From Fomitopsis serialis (Eukaryota > Basidiomycota > Agaricomycetes > Polyporales > Fomitopsidaceae): a stretch of 30,423 nucleotides of DNA. Under the pieces are notes generated by a model. That model had not been told where the DNA came from. It did not search any database and worked only from the letters and a program-made list of their open reading frames with translations. Below, in pieces: positions 1 to 10,304 of this stretch; within the stretch, counting starts at the first letter, position 1; each line of letters begins with the position of its first letter. The stretch spans positions 1 through 30,423 of the forward strand of contig NW_025955406.1 in assembly GCF_022376445.1 (NCBI RefSeq), given 5' to 3'. Position numbers and translations under genes: made by a program.

Positions 1-927
1 CGGACCAGGTGGCTACGGCAAGCCTGCTACGGCTCTGAGATCTGAGCGCTTGTCGTAACGTCCCTATTTAGGAAATTACTGTCGTTCCAAATCTTTCAGA
101 CGAAGTCCCAAACCTCTAAGTGCTGCAGCTGTTCAAGACGTAGAGGCATAACCATCACAAATCTATGACGGTCGTTATCGCGGAAAAATGCTTATACTTA
201 CGCCTTAGTTATCGCGTAAGATTTGCTACTTAGTTGACACGTGACCCGTCCACCTCGGACTTAGATTCGCTCCGTTTCGTACACTTGGTCTCTACCATAA
301 CGGATATTTCTTGCCTTGTTAACACTGTATATAGATTACAGTGAGTCATAGATCCGTTGTTTGCTCATGCTAGATCACTTGATTCTGCTTCGAAAGCTGG
401 TGAATTGCATAATGCGGAATCATTAGCCAATTGTGGCAACTCTGTCTGCGGGCCTTTACGCGCGCTGCTGCTCATTGCACGGCGAATCCGGAAGCCCACA
501 AATAATTCTATAGAAGGGAGTCTGTAAAATTCCTCTCAGCATATCATCCTCATGACCCTCATCATCGACGAGACGTATGGCCCGGGATGCTTCAGTAGAA
601 TCTCCGATGAGAGCCATAGCATGAGCCTGTGGTTCTCACTATATCGAAGAGAACAGGTGATGCAACACAAAAAAAGGCGTATGAAATTTATGAAGAGACA
701 TCATACATGAAAGAGAATAAGGGGAAAACGCCTGGCGCAGCGGCCCTGGCAGGCGCGATGTTCATCCCGATTAGGCAAGTACCGCATCGGCGCTGGACGG
801 GCGCCAATCACACTAAATTCTAAGTCGGGAAAGTAAGACTTGCCGGTAAGTATTTTTCCACGAAAACGTCACTCATACAAATCTATACCGAGAAATACAT
901 GAACACATCGTAGCGCAGCTTGTTATC
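1..927. other. gene-free stretch at left edge
   Basis: I see no supportable gene here. The only open frame of note (629-823, +) has 64 codons, lacks a recognisable motif and has no matching splice signals. A CACGTG hexamer lies at 238-243. The stretch probably contains the 3' flank of the minus-strand gene ending at 928 and spacer DNA. Confidence 0.5.
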
Positions 928-3041
928 CTAAAGGGCAACCCAATCGTTACATCCCCCGTTCCCACGCGTGCGGAGGAATTCAGCATGCAAACTCATCAGC
1001 TGTGTCGGCGTTGTAGGCCTGAGCATGGTTGGAGTAAGTCTCGGAGAACGTTTGAGCTTGATATCCAACTGTTGACGGACAGGCTCATGACTGTCGGACT
1101 CCGCAAGGTCTGGAGATCGACGCTCTCCGCCGCCGGGCGCAACATTGAGTCCGAGCCCGTGTCCGTAGTTTTCCTTCTCGGATCCTATGCTAGCATTTCG
1201 CCGGTCATGAAGACCATACGACTGCCTAGGAACCTCCATCTTCTCTGCGAAAAGCCTCGTCGATGAACTCCGTTTGAAGATTTGCAGTAGCTTCGTCTGC
1301 TTCCGGCCGTGGCTAGGGTGTAGTAATCCAGGAGAAGACGAGAAGCGAAGGGGCGTAAGGGTCTTCTCGGTCTCGCGCGGTCCAACTTGAACGAAATACT
1401 CGAAGCGCCACCGAAGAGCCAGAGGGGCTTGGTTGCGGTGGAGCTTGAAGTACTCGGTGCCGCTGACAGCATACGCGCCATCAGAGCTCGTAGCCAGAGT
1501 GGCCTGGTAAGAGATATAGTCCTTCGCGTCATCCTCCGCGATCGTCACGCGCCGGAGAGTGGGAGGCACATCGGACCTTCCGGCGTCGAAAACGAAAGAC
1601 CGGCGCATCATAGGCATAAACTCGGCGAGACCGTAGGTCAGAGCACTGACCAGAGCAGTATCTTGTTCCTCAGGGCATCCGGTAGTAAATCCGGCTAACT
1701 TGAACGTTTGCCGGACTACGTGAGATCCTTCCTGGTCTATCCATAGGTCGATTCGAGTGTCTTCTAGCCAGTCCAGAACGCCAGGCAAGTTCCGAGTTAG
1801 CCTTCGCTTCGCAGCAGGGGAGGCCAGAGGACTAGAGATGTGGCTAGAGCGAACCGAGCGACTTGAGGCACTTGTAGCATTTGACTCCGTGCGACGATGT
1901 TGGCGTGGGATTAACGGAGGCCCAGAGGTTGCGAGGAAAGGAGTCGTCGGTTCCGACCGGGGTGATTGAGACTCCATGATTTGTCCTGAACTGATATCGC
2001 GCAACGTCAGTGGGAAGCAGCTCCTCGACTTTTGCAGTCGGCGAATCTGGAGATTGCTGCTGGGAGGACTGGCGTACGGAGCCAGTGTATCATACCCGAC
2101 CCTAGACGACGAGGGGGATATGCCATGCGAAGACCCTAGAGTCCCAGTACTATTTGTTGAACGAGACCGAGGGAAGCCGGGGAGGCGACCACAAAGCGCG
2201 GAGGATCGGAGATCTTCCGTCAAGAATTGCTGGCTCGCTACCGAGCACGATGGAGAGACGCCGAATGAAGCCAGACTGGGGGACCCTACAGGAAAACCGC
2301 CAGCAGAGCCGATAAACGTAGCAACAGACGAGATGGCGGGAGAGGTCGAGTACACCGGTGTGCTGTCGATGCCATAGTCGCCACAGTTCGACTGGGAGGC
2401 AACGTACTGTGAGAACGAATAGTACGACTCGCTGGGGATCGCCAGAGTATCCAGCTCATCATGGGCCCCACTCGGCACTGTCGCGCGTTGGCCACCATAG
2501 ACTGGCTCCAAGAGGCGGTCCGCGAGAATGAATTCGTCTTTGATTGAATCGGGGCTTGCGTATGAAGTGACGCGTAACAAAGCTGGGTCCTCGGTTTCCG
2601 TCGTCTCGGGTAGGTGAAGGACGATGCTAGGATCCAACAAGATCGGGATTTCTCCATAGCTGCAGAGAGAGCTAATGTCAACATAGTCAATCGATGACGA
2701 TGGACTTGGTGGTGTGAGGCAATCCAAGACCTCCAGAGGTGCCGGATTAGCAGTCTCTCGAGACGGCAGGGGCGGACGACGGCCAGCGTCGCTCGAAAGA
2801 TTCTCCGTGGTGGAGAGCATAGAGTAAAAAGCCTGCCTTACTGCCGCTGCCAGCAGCGCGTAAGCCTGTTCGAGACGATGCTGTAGTGACAGATGATAGA
2901 TGGACGAGCGAGAACCTGCACGAAGTCCATGAGCCACTTGAAGAACGAACGCGACGATGAACGGTCACGTGTGTCCCGGACATCGGCCGGTCGGATGCCG
3001 GGTGGCGTGTACTCAGACTGGACGCGCTGGCCGGGCGTCAT
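928..3041 (-). CDS. unrecognised Ser/Pro-rich protein, probably basidiomycete-specific
   Basis: I do not recognise a named family. The preferred model has two exons: 3041-2922 and 2880-928, joined by a 41-nt intron (donor GTGCAG, acceptor CACTACAG). This gives 690 residues and joins FFKWLMDF to HRLEQAYALLAAAVRQAF, an amphipathic helical N-terminus. Residues of about 60-390 are low-complexity and rich in Ser, Pro and Thr, which suggests disorder. A compact region from about residue 400 to 570 begins with GVLDWLEDTRIDLWID and contains ALTYGLAEFMPMM and ALRWRFEYFVQ; it looks globular. The C-terminus is basic (KLLQIFKRSS and following). Alternatives are a donor six bases further on, giving a 35-nt intron, or an unspliced start at 2937. 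The gene is divergent from ALG9 with only 82 bp between start codons. The gene call is fairly safe; the function is unknown. Confidence 0.6.
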
Positions 3042-3123
3042 TCACCCCAGTCTCTACCAGTTACTTCGACTGTCGCCCTTGAACCAGATGGACAGTCGCT
3101 GAGCAATCTCTGAGAACAGCTGA
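3042..3123. promoter_or_regulatory. short bidirectional promoter region
   Basis: Only 82 bp separate the inferred start codons of the minus-strand Ser/Pro-rich gene (3041) and ALG9 (3124). Both promoters and both 5' leaders must lie here or overlap the neighbouring coding sequence. I see no TATA box. This is inferred from the gene models only. Confidence 0.45.
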
Positions 3124-5556
3124 ATGGCGTCGAACATCCAGGAGATTCGCTTCAGGCGGCCCACCAACAAGCAGCCTGCCGCACCGCCCCCCAAGCCTAA
3201 GAACCGGCATGCTGGCATCCTGCAAGACTCGTTACGCAGGTCAGCATCTCATTTTCGAGACCAACCTCACTAGAACAGAACACTGTAACAGGTCACAAAA
3301 GGCACCATGGTGTCCAGGCTTCTCGGTCGCGTTCAGGACGTTCTTGCTCATCCGGGTAGCAGGAGCGATGTATTCGAATATTCAGGACTGCGACGAAGGT
3401 ACATTCACACCTCACTTTGTAGCCATCCCATCTCGATGACTCACGCCATCTTAGTCTTTAACTTCTGGGAACCATTGCACTACCTGAACCGCGGGTACGG
3501 CTTCCAGACGTGGGAGACGTCACCGGTGTATGCCATTCGCAGTTGGGCATACATCCTCCTCCACATGCTGCCTACACGCATCGTCTTTACGTTGCTGGGT
3601 CCAGAGAAGGTCAGTTCGATGTCTCCCTGTATCTCATCGCGTTGCCGACCTTGCGTTCGCGTACCACTAGAGACCGGCTTTCTTTGCCGTCAGGATGTTT
3701 CTGGCCGCGATCTCGTCCGCGTGCGAAGCCGCGTTGTACAGAGCGGTCGTCGACAAGATCAACTACCGGGCCGGACGCTACCTCCTCTTCATGCTGCTCT
3801 TCAGTGCAGGCATGTGGACCGCATCGACGTGTACGTTCTTCGTGGCTACTCTTGGTTTGGTTATTGATTGTGCACATTAGCATTCCTACCGTCGTCATTT
3901 GCGATGTATGCGAATGCGATTGCATTCTCGTATGCAATTGAGCCGGCTAGCAACACAAACATGCGCCGTACTATGTTTAGTACTCTGGCATTTGCCACCG
4001 GGGCTATTGTTGGCTGGCCGTTCTCACTCGCCGTGGCCATCCCGTTCGTCTTCGAGGAACTATTCTTGTATGGCACAGACAAGGTGACGTCTGAGAACAA
4101 AACGTCTTGGATAATTGCACGTTGGCGGCGGATGTTCACGTGTGCAGCTGTTGCAGCGTTGCTCCTAGTAAGTTCATATTTTTATGGCTTTGACACGTCT
4201 CTGAAGCCTCCACATAGATCCCTGTGGTCGCGCTCGACACCCTGTTCTATGGGAAGCTCACGATCGTGCCGTGGAATATCGTCAAGTACAATGTCTTCCC
4301 AGATGAGACCCGTGGGCCCGGGCTCTATGGAACTGAGCCTGTCGGTTTCTACTTCAACAACCTCCTGCTGAATTTCAACATCCTCGTGCCCCTCGCCCTG
4401 TTCTCGCTCCCTGCATTGGCAGTCACATACGTATACGACCGCAAGCGCCTAGGAGAGCGAACCATATACGTGGATCAGACGTCACCCTATAAACTTTTGG
4501 TCATGAGGCTGGCGCCGGCGTATATCTGGGCAACTATCATGTCAGCGCAGAGTCACAAGGAGGAGCGTTTCATGTTCCCGATATATCCGCTTATCTGCTT
4601 CAACGCGGCGGTGACGGTGTACCTGATGCGCGGCTGGTTCGAGACGGCGTACATCCACTTGACGAAATCACCGTATAGGGTAAGTCGATAATTGTTGCGA
4701 CGAGATACGGAAGCTGATGACAACCTCATGCAGGCCTCCCGCGCGATCATGTTCAGTCGGTTCACGCTCTCCATCATCGCAGCCTCTGGTGTGCTCTCCC
4801 TGTCGCGCGTCATGACGCATTGGAAGTACTACCATGCACCCATGTCCATCATCCACGCGCTCGAGGCGGACGAGATTCCTCGACTCCTGAACACCACGGG
4901 GCACATATTTATCCCACCGCCTTCTCCGAGGCAAAGCCGCTTCGACGAAGAAGAAAGAATACCTCGTATTGACCCGGCGCTGATCAAACAGTTGGGCCTG
5001 CACATGTGCATTGGCAAAGAGTGGTATCGCTTCCCTGGCCACTTCCTGGTGCCTGACGGTGTCCAAGTCGACTGGATCAAGAGCGAGTTCGACGGCATGC
5101 TTCCGGCCCATTTCGTCGAAACGAATGCGGAATGGGGCCTTCCTGCGCGCGTCCTGAGTACCCGAACCGTCCCGCCAAGCCTCAACGATCTGAACAAAGA
5201 AGCACCCGAGTTCTACGTGCGTTCCGATATCCCCGTTATGTAGCATGTATGTTGCTGAGAGGAGTTTGCTACAGGTGGACGTTGCTGAATGCGACTATCT
5301 CGTGGACCTCGATTTCCCGTTGCATCCCTCGGAATCCGCGCACGAGCCTCGCTACGTGCTGGACGAAGCCACCTGGGAGCGAGTGAAGTGCCTGCCATTC
5401 TTGGATGCGCGGCACTCGTCGATTCTGACGCGCACGCTTTGGATGCCGGGGGCGCGCTGGCAGGAGGGAAACGAGTACGGCGAGTATTGTCTGCTGAAGA
5501 ACCGGGAGCGCGTGAAGAGAATCGAGGGGGGCGTGACGGTGAACCGAGGTCTGTGA
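3124..5556 (+). CDS. ALG9: ALG9-type dolichyl-phosphate-mannose alpha-1,2-mannosyltransferase
   Basis: This is a GT22-family multi-pass ER membrane enzyme that adds alpha-1,2-linked mannoses to the lumenal dolichol-linked oligosaccharide used for N-glycosylation. Eight exons close in frame to 683 residues: 3124-3239, 3292-3398, 3455-3609, 3671-3830, 3881-4167, 4218-4679, 4734-5216 and 5275-5556. Splicing restores the family N-terminal signature: SNIQDCDE, then VFNFWEPLHYL and GYGFQTWETSP at about residues 67-95, with the acidic residues GT22 enzymes use. AFRTFLLIRVAGAMYSNIQD precedes it. Further conserved blocks are GMWTASTSFLPSSFAMY, FNILVPLALFSLP, SHKEERFMFPIYP and, at the C-terminus, CDYLVDLDFP plus RTLWMP. 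Length fits fungal ALG9 proteins. The start is the first ATG in frame with this signature. Donors are strong (GTACGT, GTAAGT), except GTGCGT before the last exon. ALG12 and the GPI mannosyltransferases share the fold, but the WEPLHYL block and C-terminus favour ALG9. Confidence 0.96.
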
Positions 5557-6446
5557 AGCGATCGAATTCTTGTTAGACAGCGAATAATTGCCGCGTTTGT
5601 TTGGTAGCTGTGGCTTGGTAGCCGACGCAACTTCGGTTGCGCATGTAATCCATCGGGCTTCGTCCGGTTTGAGCCAAAGTCGCCTTGGGCTCCTGTGCCA
5701 GCTTCAGCTCGCTCGCGAGTACTGTAGATGTGAGCAGTTGTGAAGCTCGCGGCAGACGATTCAGCCACGTCGGCGGGCAGCGCTCGCGGTTCCTGCGGAG
5801 AAGGTGCACGCGGATTGCGGGGTGTCACCAGATATGGCAGGTGCATCCACGCAGGAATACCTGGTCTGTGCCCAATTCACGGGTTGCACATGGCCAGTAG
5901 CTGGAGGTAGCTGTCGCCGGTGACGACAGCCGTTCCATTGTGGAAGTGTCTCCTTCTGCAGGCTGATGTGTGCCGTGCTGCGACCGGTGCACCCACCCTG
6001 CACCCGCCGCTGCACCAGGACGCTGCTCCCGCGGTCAGACAAGGCTGCGAGAGGATCAGCCGCTGGCCATGGCCCCAGTGGGATCGCTGGTGGCGGGCAA
6101 CGCGGCAGGCTACCCTCGGCACGCGCTGTGGCGGGGACGCTGCACGTCAGCGCGCTGGATCGGGCAGCTGCCTGCTCAATCAAGCAGTCACCACCCCAAA
6201 TCAGGACATGTCGAAAGCTCGGTGCATTCTCGAATTTCTCTGGCCGTCCAAGTGGCGGCTTCTCCCCGCCTGCCGCACGCTGCGTCCGCCGTGCTTCATA
6301 ACTTGTCTGCCTTCAACCACCATCTCCCCCCTCACACCTCTCCCTGTGCGCCCTCGCCTCCCTTCCCCCACTCCGCCCTTCCCGACACAGCGCGCAACGT
6401 CCGCTCACAACAGCAGACGCATCTCGTAGTCACGACTCTGTGCAAG
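5557..6446. other. intergenic region with pyrimidine-rich promoter tract
   Basis: No gene could be supported. Overlapping open frames on both strands (about 5573-6183 minus, 5970-6569 plus) have Arg/Pro/Ala-rich translations typical of GC-rich noncoding DNA. Two minus-strand patches look slightly more protein-like: about 5575-5720 and the FHNGTAVVTGDSYLQLL stretch near 5890-5950. They could be relics. About 6300-6400 is strongly C/T-rich on the plus strand, as in fungal core promoters, just upstream of the DUF6533 gene. Confidence 0.4.
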
Positions 6447-8471
6447 ATGGATACAGATCTGACTTCCGCGCAACACTTCATTTTCGTGTACGTTTTCGGC
6501 ATTCGTGAATTCCAACGCGTCGACTTACCTCTAAATCCTAGCACGCAACTTCACTTTTGCGGTTTGTGACTCTGTCTTTCTTTCCCTGCTCTTCAGCTGA
6601 CTTGTAACGCGTCCGTGCTGCAGCCATGTGTGAGTACTATGCACTACGAATTCTCATGCCACGCTGACATCAAGCCGTCCTCAGATGCTGTGACTTGCTG
6701 GGACTGGCTACTGGCTATGCCTAGAGAATGGCGATATGTACGCATCGCTTCGCCTTCATGTAGCGACTTTCCTAACGCTTCTTCAGATCTGGAAAACTAG
6801 CTGGACACCAGTGAAAGTCGCGTACTTGTTTTGCCGGTACGTTACACGCCAGACAGCAGGATGGACTCAACTGAACACACGCCAGGTATTGGGTGTTCGT
6901 CACCGCGCCATACCTCTTGTGGGCGTTTGTAGTTGAGCACCCGCTGGAGACTTGCGAGAGGGTCTACAGGGTACGCTGCGATCTGAAGCCAGTGACCTCT
7001 TATGGTTTCACCACGCTAATCCCCTTCACATCGACAGATCCCAGTGATGCTCGCGATGTGGAACCAAGCATCCGCTGAGATTATTCTCCTCATCCGTACC
7101 TATGCGTTCTTCAATCGCAACAACTACATGCTCGCCTTCCTAGTATCCGCTCTCGGCGGTGTCATAGCATACCAACTCTACGTAGCATCATCAGAAATGC
7201 TCCGTGAGTTTGATTCGTGTCGATCCAGTCGGCATATTTTGCTGATGACAATTATCGTCCCAGTTTTGCCATTTGTATCGTCTCCCGTACGTCCTCAGCA
7301 CTGCGGTCTCCAAATATTGCCGAAGATTAGCTCCCTCCGACGGTGAATGCCTGAAGAAATCCGCAGCGAGCGCGAATCTTCGGTGACGACGAAGCATATA
7401 TGCGCACGATCGCTGCGCATTTCTTGAGGCATTTTTCAAAGGTTGCTTCTGCGTATATGGAGGGCGTCTCCTTTCCGTCGGGACGGTAGAGCTTACCATT
7501 CCCCTCAGACATCAGGACCGTGCTTTCCACGCTCTCGGCCAGGTTCAGCGGATCTTCTTGGTGAGCAACGACTGTGAATAACCTTGTAACAACGTTTTGA
7601 CGATGCGTTGACGGCAGGATTCTTCGTAAGCGTTTTGACGTCGTGACAGAGACTGTTTAAGTGGGACTTACCAGTCATTAGATCGCACCTCTCGCATTTG
7701 ACACCATTGTCACCCTCCTCACGGTTGCAAAGGCCGTCGCCATGCGGCGCAGGAGTGGCGGGCCCAATAGCAGACTTATCCAGACTTTCCTTCGCGAAGG
7801 TAAGTCGTACAAAAATCATATATTATAGAGCGCAACGATGTGACGTCGTGCATTACAGGAGTCTTCTATTACATGTTGATCTCTGTCGCTAATCTGGTGA
7901 GCATTGGTCATTTATTGTAGATACAGTGATCGCACATCGCTCAACCCCGGTCCTTTTGGGCACAGGTCAACGGCATCTTCTACCTACAGTCAGTTCATAC
8001 TCGGCTCGTTTCATCTAAGCAGGGAGGCTCACCTTCCATCCTAGGCCCCGCCAAGTGATGTCGGCAATATGCATCCCTCTCAGCGTAATGCTAGCTCCGG
8101 TGCTGGCGTGCCATCTCATCCTTGACCTGCGGGAGCGAGGAGCCGAGACTGTCGCGCAGTCCGCAGGTACCATCGCTTTCACCGCTGGCGTCTCCTCCAA
8201 TAAGTCGATCCCTGGCTCCCCATTTTCCGGGCTGGGATTCGGCTTTGGGTCTCCATCGAGCTCGAAGGCCCTGGTGCGCCCTACCGGCGTGTTGCTGAGC
8301 ACGATGGGCAGCATTCCTATGGAGGGCATAGAAGTAGCGATGGGCGGCGGCGTGGAACTGGAACATATGCAGGCGTATGGTTCGGAAAGCTCTGTTGACA
8401 AGGACGTCGAGCTTGGCCTCGGGAGCACTGTCAGTGGTATTCGGGTGGACGTGGAGAAAACGACTATGTGA
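6447..8471 (+). CDS. DUF6533-type seven-helix membrane protein
   Basis: This is an integral membrane protein of the DUF6533 type, whose function is unknown. The model has 11 exons: 6447-6485, 6597-6627, 6685-6737, 6787-6836, 6886-6970, 7038-7203, 7264-7286, 7682-7799, 7859-7896, 7966-7988 and 8045-8471. It gives about 350 residues. Diagnostic blocks appear only after splicing: CWDWLLAMPREWRY, IWKTSWTPVKVAYLFCRY (the WTPVK..FL.NRY motif), AEIILLIRTYAFFNRNN, MLLLPF, IAPLAFDTIVTLLTV, RRRSGGPNSRLIQTFLREG, FYLQPRQVMSAICIPLSVM and CHLILDLRERG. The C-terminal tail from about residue 240 is Gly/Ser-rich and probably cytosolic. The end of exon 1 is uncertain. The 395-nt intron 7287-7681 is far longer than the others, and the roughly 20 residues usually seen between the LLPF and IAPL blocks are missing. 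The gene may therefore be altered, or an exon may have escaped me. Confidence 0.82.
7287..7681. other. oversized intron with an antisense open frame
   Basis: The interval is bounded by GTACGT and CATTAG and joins two phase-0 exons of the DUF6533 gene, but is 395 nt where its neighbours are about 47-71 nt. On the minus strand a frame stays open from about 7654 to the stop at 7327, with a protein-like translation (for example ESTVLMSEGNGKLYRPDGKE and EATFEKCLKKCAAIVRIYAS). Strong minus-strand donor motifs, G|GTAAGT and G|GTAAGC, occur near 7672 and 7497. I recognise no family. It could be an inserted fragment, a nested antisense exon or chance. Confidence 0.35.
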
Positions 8472-10243
8472 TGGTGTTCGGAGGCGGTCCGAGTATTTTC
8501 GAAGTTTTGCGTTGCGTCGACTAGTACACTGTTTTCTCATGGCCATTCATTTGCCTTCACGCTCAAGCTCATATTTCACGTCTTCATTCATTCAGGCTTC
8601 ATACCTCGTATGCGTACCTTGGCGATTTGTTGCCAATTCATGGAGCCAAAGGTCTATTTTCGCACGTTGTATTCGCATAGAAATTGTACTTGTTGGATTG
8701 ATCTTGGCATAATTTCGTGTTTGCATCCTCGCCGCGACGACACATGTGCATGGGGGGACTTCTCTTAGTTCAAAGGGCTGCTCATGTCAGTAAGTACTGT
8801 GCATCAGAAAGCGACGGCGTTGAGAACGGGCGTCAACGGTACGACGGGCCGGTACATAACATTGCCCGGTTGGTCCGTGCGCAGGAGGCGCGCGAGTATA
8901 TAAGTGGTGGGCAGACGTTCGGAATCCTCACCACTCTGGCCTTTTGGCTTAGATCAAGTGTAGTATCTGTTCTTAATAGTTTAACCACTATTATGGAGGC
9001 ACCGCCTCCATTATTGGTTATCTAATTTTTGCCGCCCTTGTCTCTAGGCTCTGCTTGCAACCTGGAGGCGCGATGACCTTGCTACTGCAGTACTGGCTTG
9101 TGTCGTCGGGGGACTTCTTAGTTGCTCTTTCTTTTTGATATGCTCTGGAGGAAGTCAGTTGGCTTCTGAACGGGTGTGTCAAATGGAATTGGTGGACCAT
9201 ATGTTGAGCCTTTGTGCAGGTGTGTAACTGCTGTTCTTGTGCTATCTTTGACGTATCATCTTATGCTGTCGTGTACGGGAATGCAGTGGTAGATTTGGAC
9301 TTCCAGCTAATTCCATATCGCTAGACCCTCCTCCCGACTCGGAGAACGCGCCCACTTGTGGAGGCTATTGTGCCTTTCTCTGACCCTCTCGTTGAGCGAT
9401 CCGCGCCCACCGGGCCACGAACCTCGGTCTAGCCCGCTCTCTATGGTCAAATCCTGATGGGAACGCCCCAAAGATACCAAGACCGACACACTCCGCCTGT
9501 GCGCACTTGCGCTCGGGGTCTAGGGATTAGCTATTACACGGCTGCCATGGACCCATCTTGTGCGAACGTGCGCACTGCGAACGCCGAAGCGTGTGTATCC
9601 AGTACCGGAACGGGATCGAGTCCGATCGGCGATCGTCTGAGTCGGATCATTGTCAACAACATTACTTATCAGCGTCAGTCGGCGGGTGTACCGTCTGTTC
9701 TATGTCATCTAAATAGCTTAACTGTTTCCGCAGTTGAACGGGCGCGACAGAGCATTCATCGGCTGCTGGAGGCTTGTGATCATTCTTGTTCACCTTGGAA
9801 GCAATGCTACAGGCACTTTTGCACACCTTCCAAGTAGAGTTTCAATGCATGCAGCGCCGCAGTTCAAATGACCGCAGATTCCTGGCAGCGACCCCGATGG
9901 CCCTCCTACATAATGGTCAGCTGCTCCGAGGAATTTTCAACGCATTGCCTCGGCGGCCTGGCCATTCGCCTTCTGGTCGGATGCGTCCCACGCTTCCTGC
10001 AGTCGAAGGTCTGTCGGCAGCTTATTAATTTCACCGCCGCCTATCCTTACCACACGGCGCACGCAGATCAGGAGATAGTGTGCCAATTACAGGGCTATGG
10101 CGTAGCGTCGTCTCAGCTGAGCTGAGCTGGATGCGGTCTGACAGATAGCCTCGTCCGTCGGTCGCGGACTCGAACCTTGCCCACGTTAAGCAAGATTGAA
10201 GATCCCAGTGGAACCGATCGAAAGAGTGGGAGACACAGTAACA
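8472..10243. other. 1.8-kb stretch without a convincing gene; possible membrane-protein relics
   Basis: No model closes. TATATAAG lies at 8897-8904. About 8911-8955 (+) reads QTFGILTTLAFWLRS. After a possible intron (GTGTAG to CTCTAG, about 8957-9047) a second frame reads ALLATWRRDDLATAVLACVV and a further hydrophobic run. This loosely resembles the RTYA..R helix region of basidiomycete seven-helix proteins such as the neighbour. Downstream, 9547-9660 and 9735-9870 hold short open pieces without motifs. A decayed tandem copy of the DUF6533-type gene is possible but unproven. Confidence 0.3.
8982..9020. repeat. imperfect palindrome / hairpin
   Basis: ATGGAGGC and GCCTCCAT form a perfect 8-bp stem around the 3-base loop ACC. 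The arms extend imperfectly outwards to TAACCA on the left and TGGTTA on the right, making an imperfect stem of about 17 bp. It lies in the region without a convincing gene. It could be a miniature element terminus, a regulatory hairpin or chance. Confidence 0.45.
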
Positions 10244-10250
10244 TATAAGC
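10244..10250 (+). promoter_or_regulatory. TATA-like box of the monooxygenase gene
   Basis: TATAAGC lies about 60 bp upstream of the monooxygenase start codon at 10305, a plausible spacing for a TATA element with a short 5' leader. It is supported by sequence resemblance and position only. Confidence 0.35.
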
Positions 10251-10304
10251 GTTACAGACCAGCCTGAATAGCCTGTCCAACTTGAAGCGCAGCACAAGAA
10301 CAGC

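Noticed and set aside
629..823. 64-codon frame starting near 629 (+)
   Set aside because: It has no motif, promoter or splice support, and such a length is expected by chance.
1976..2377. 133-codon plus-strand frame and other short frames over 985-2377
   Set aside because: They are shadows opposite the long minus-strand Ser/Pro-rich coding sequence.
5970..6569. 199-codon plus-strand frame before the DUF6533 gene
   Set aside because: Its first 160 codons are Pro/Ser/His-rich and promoter-like. Only the last in-frame ATG at 6447 joins the spliced membrane protein.
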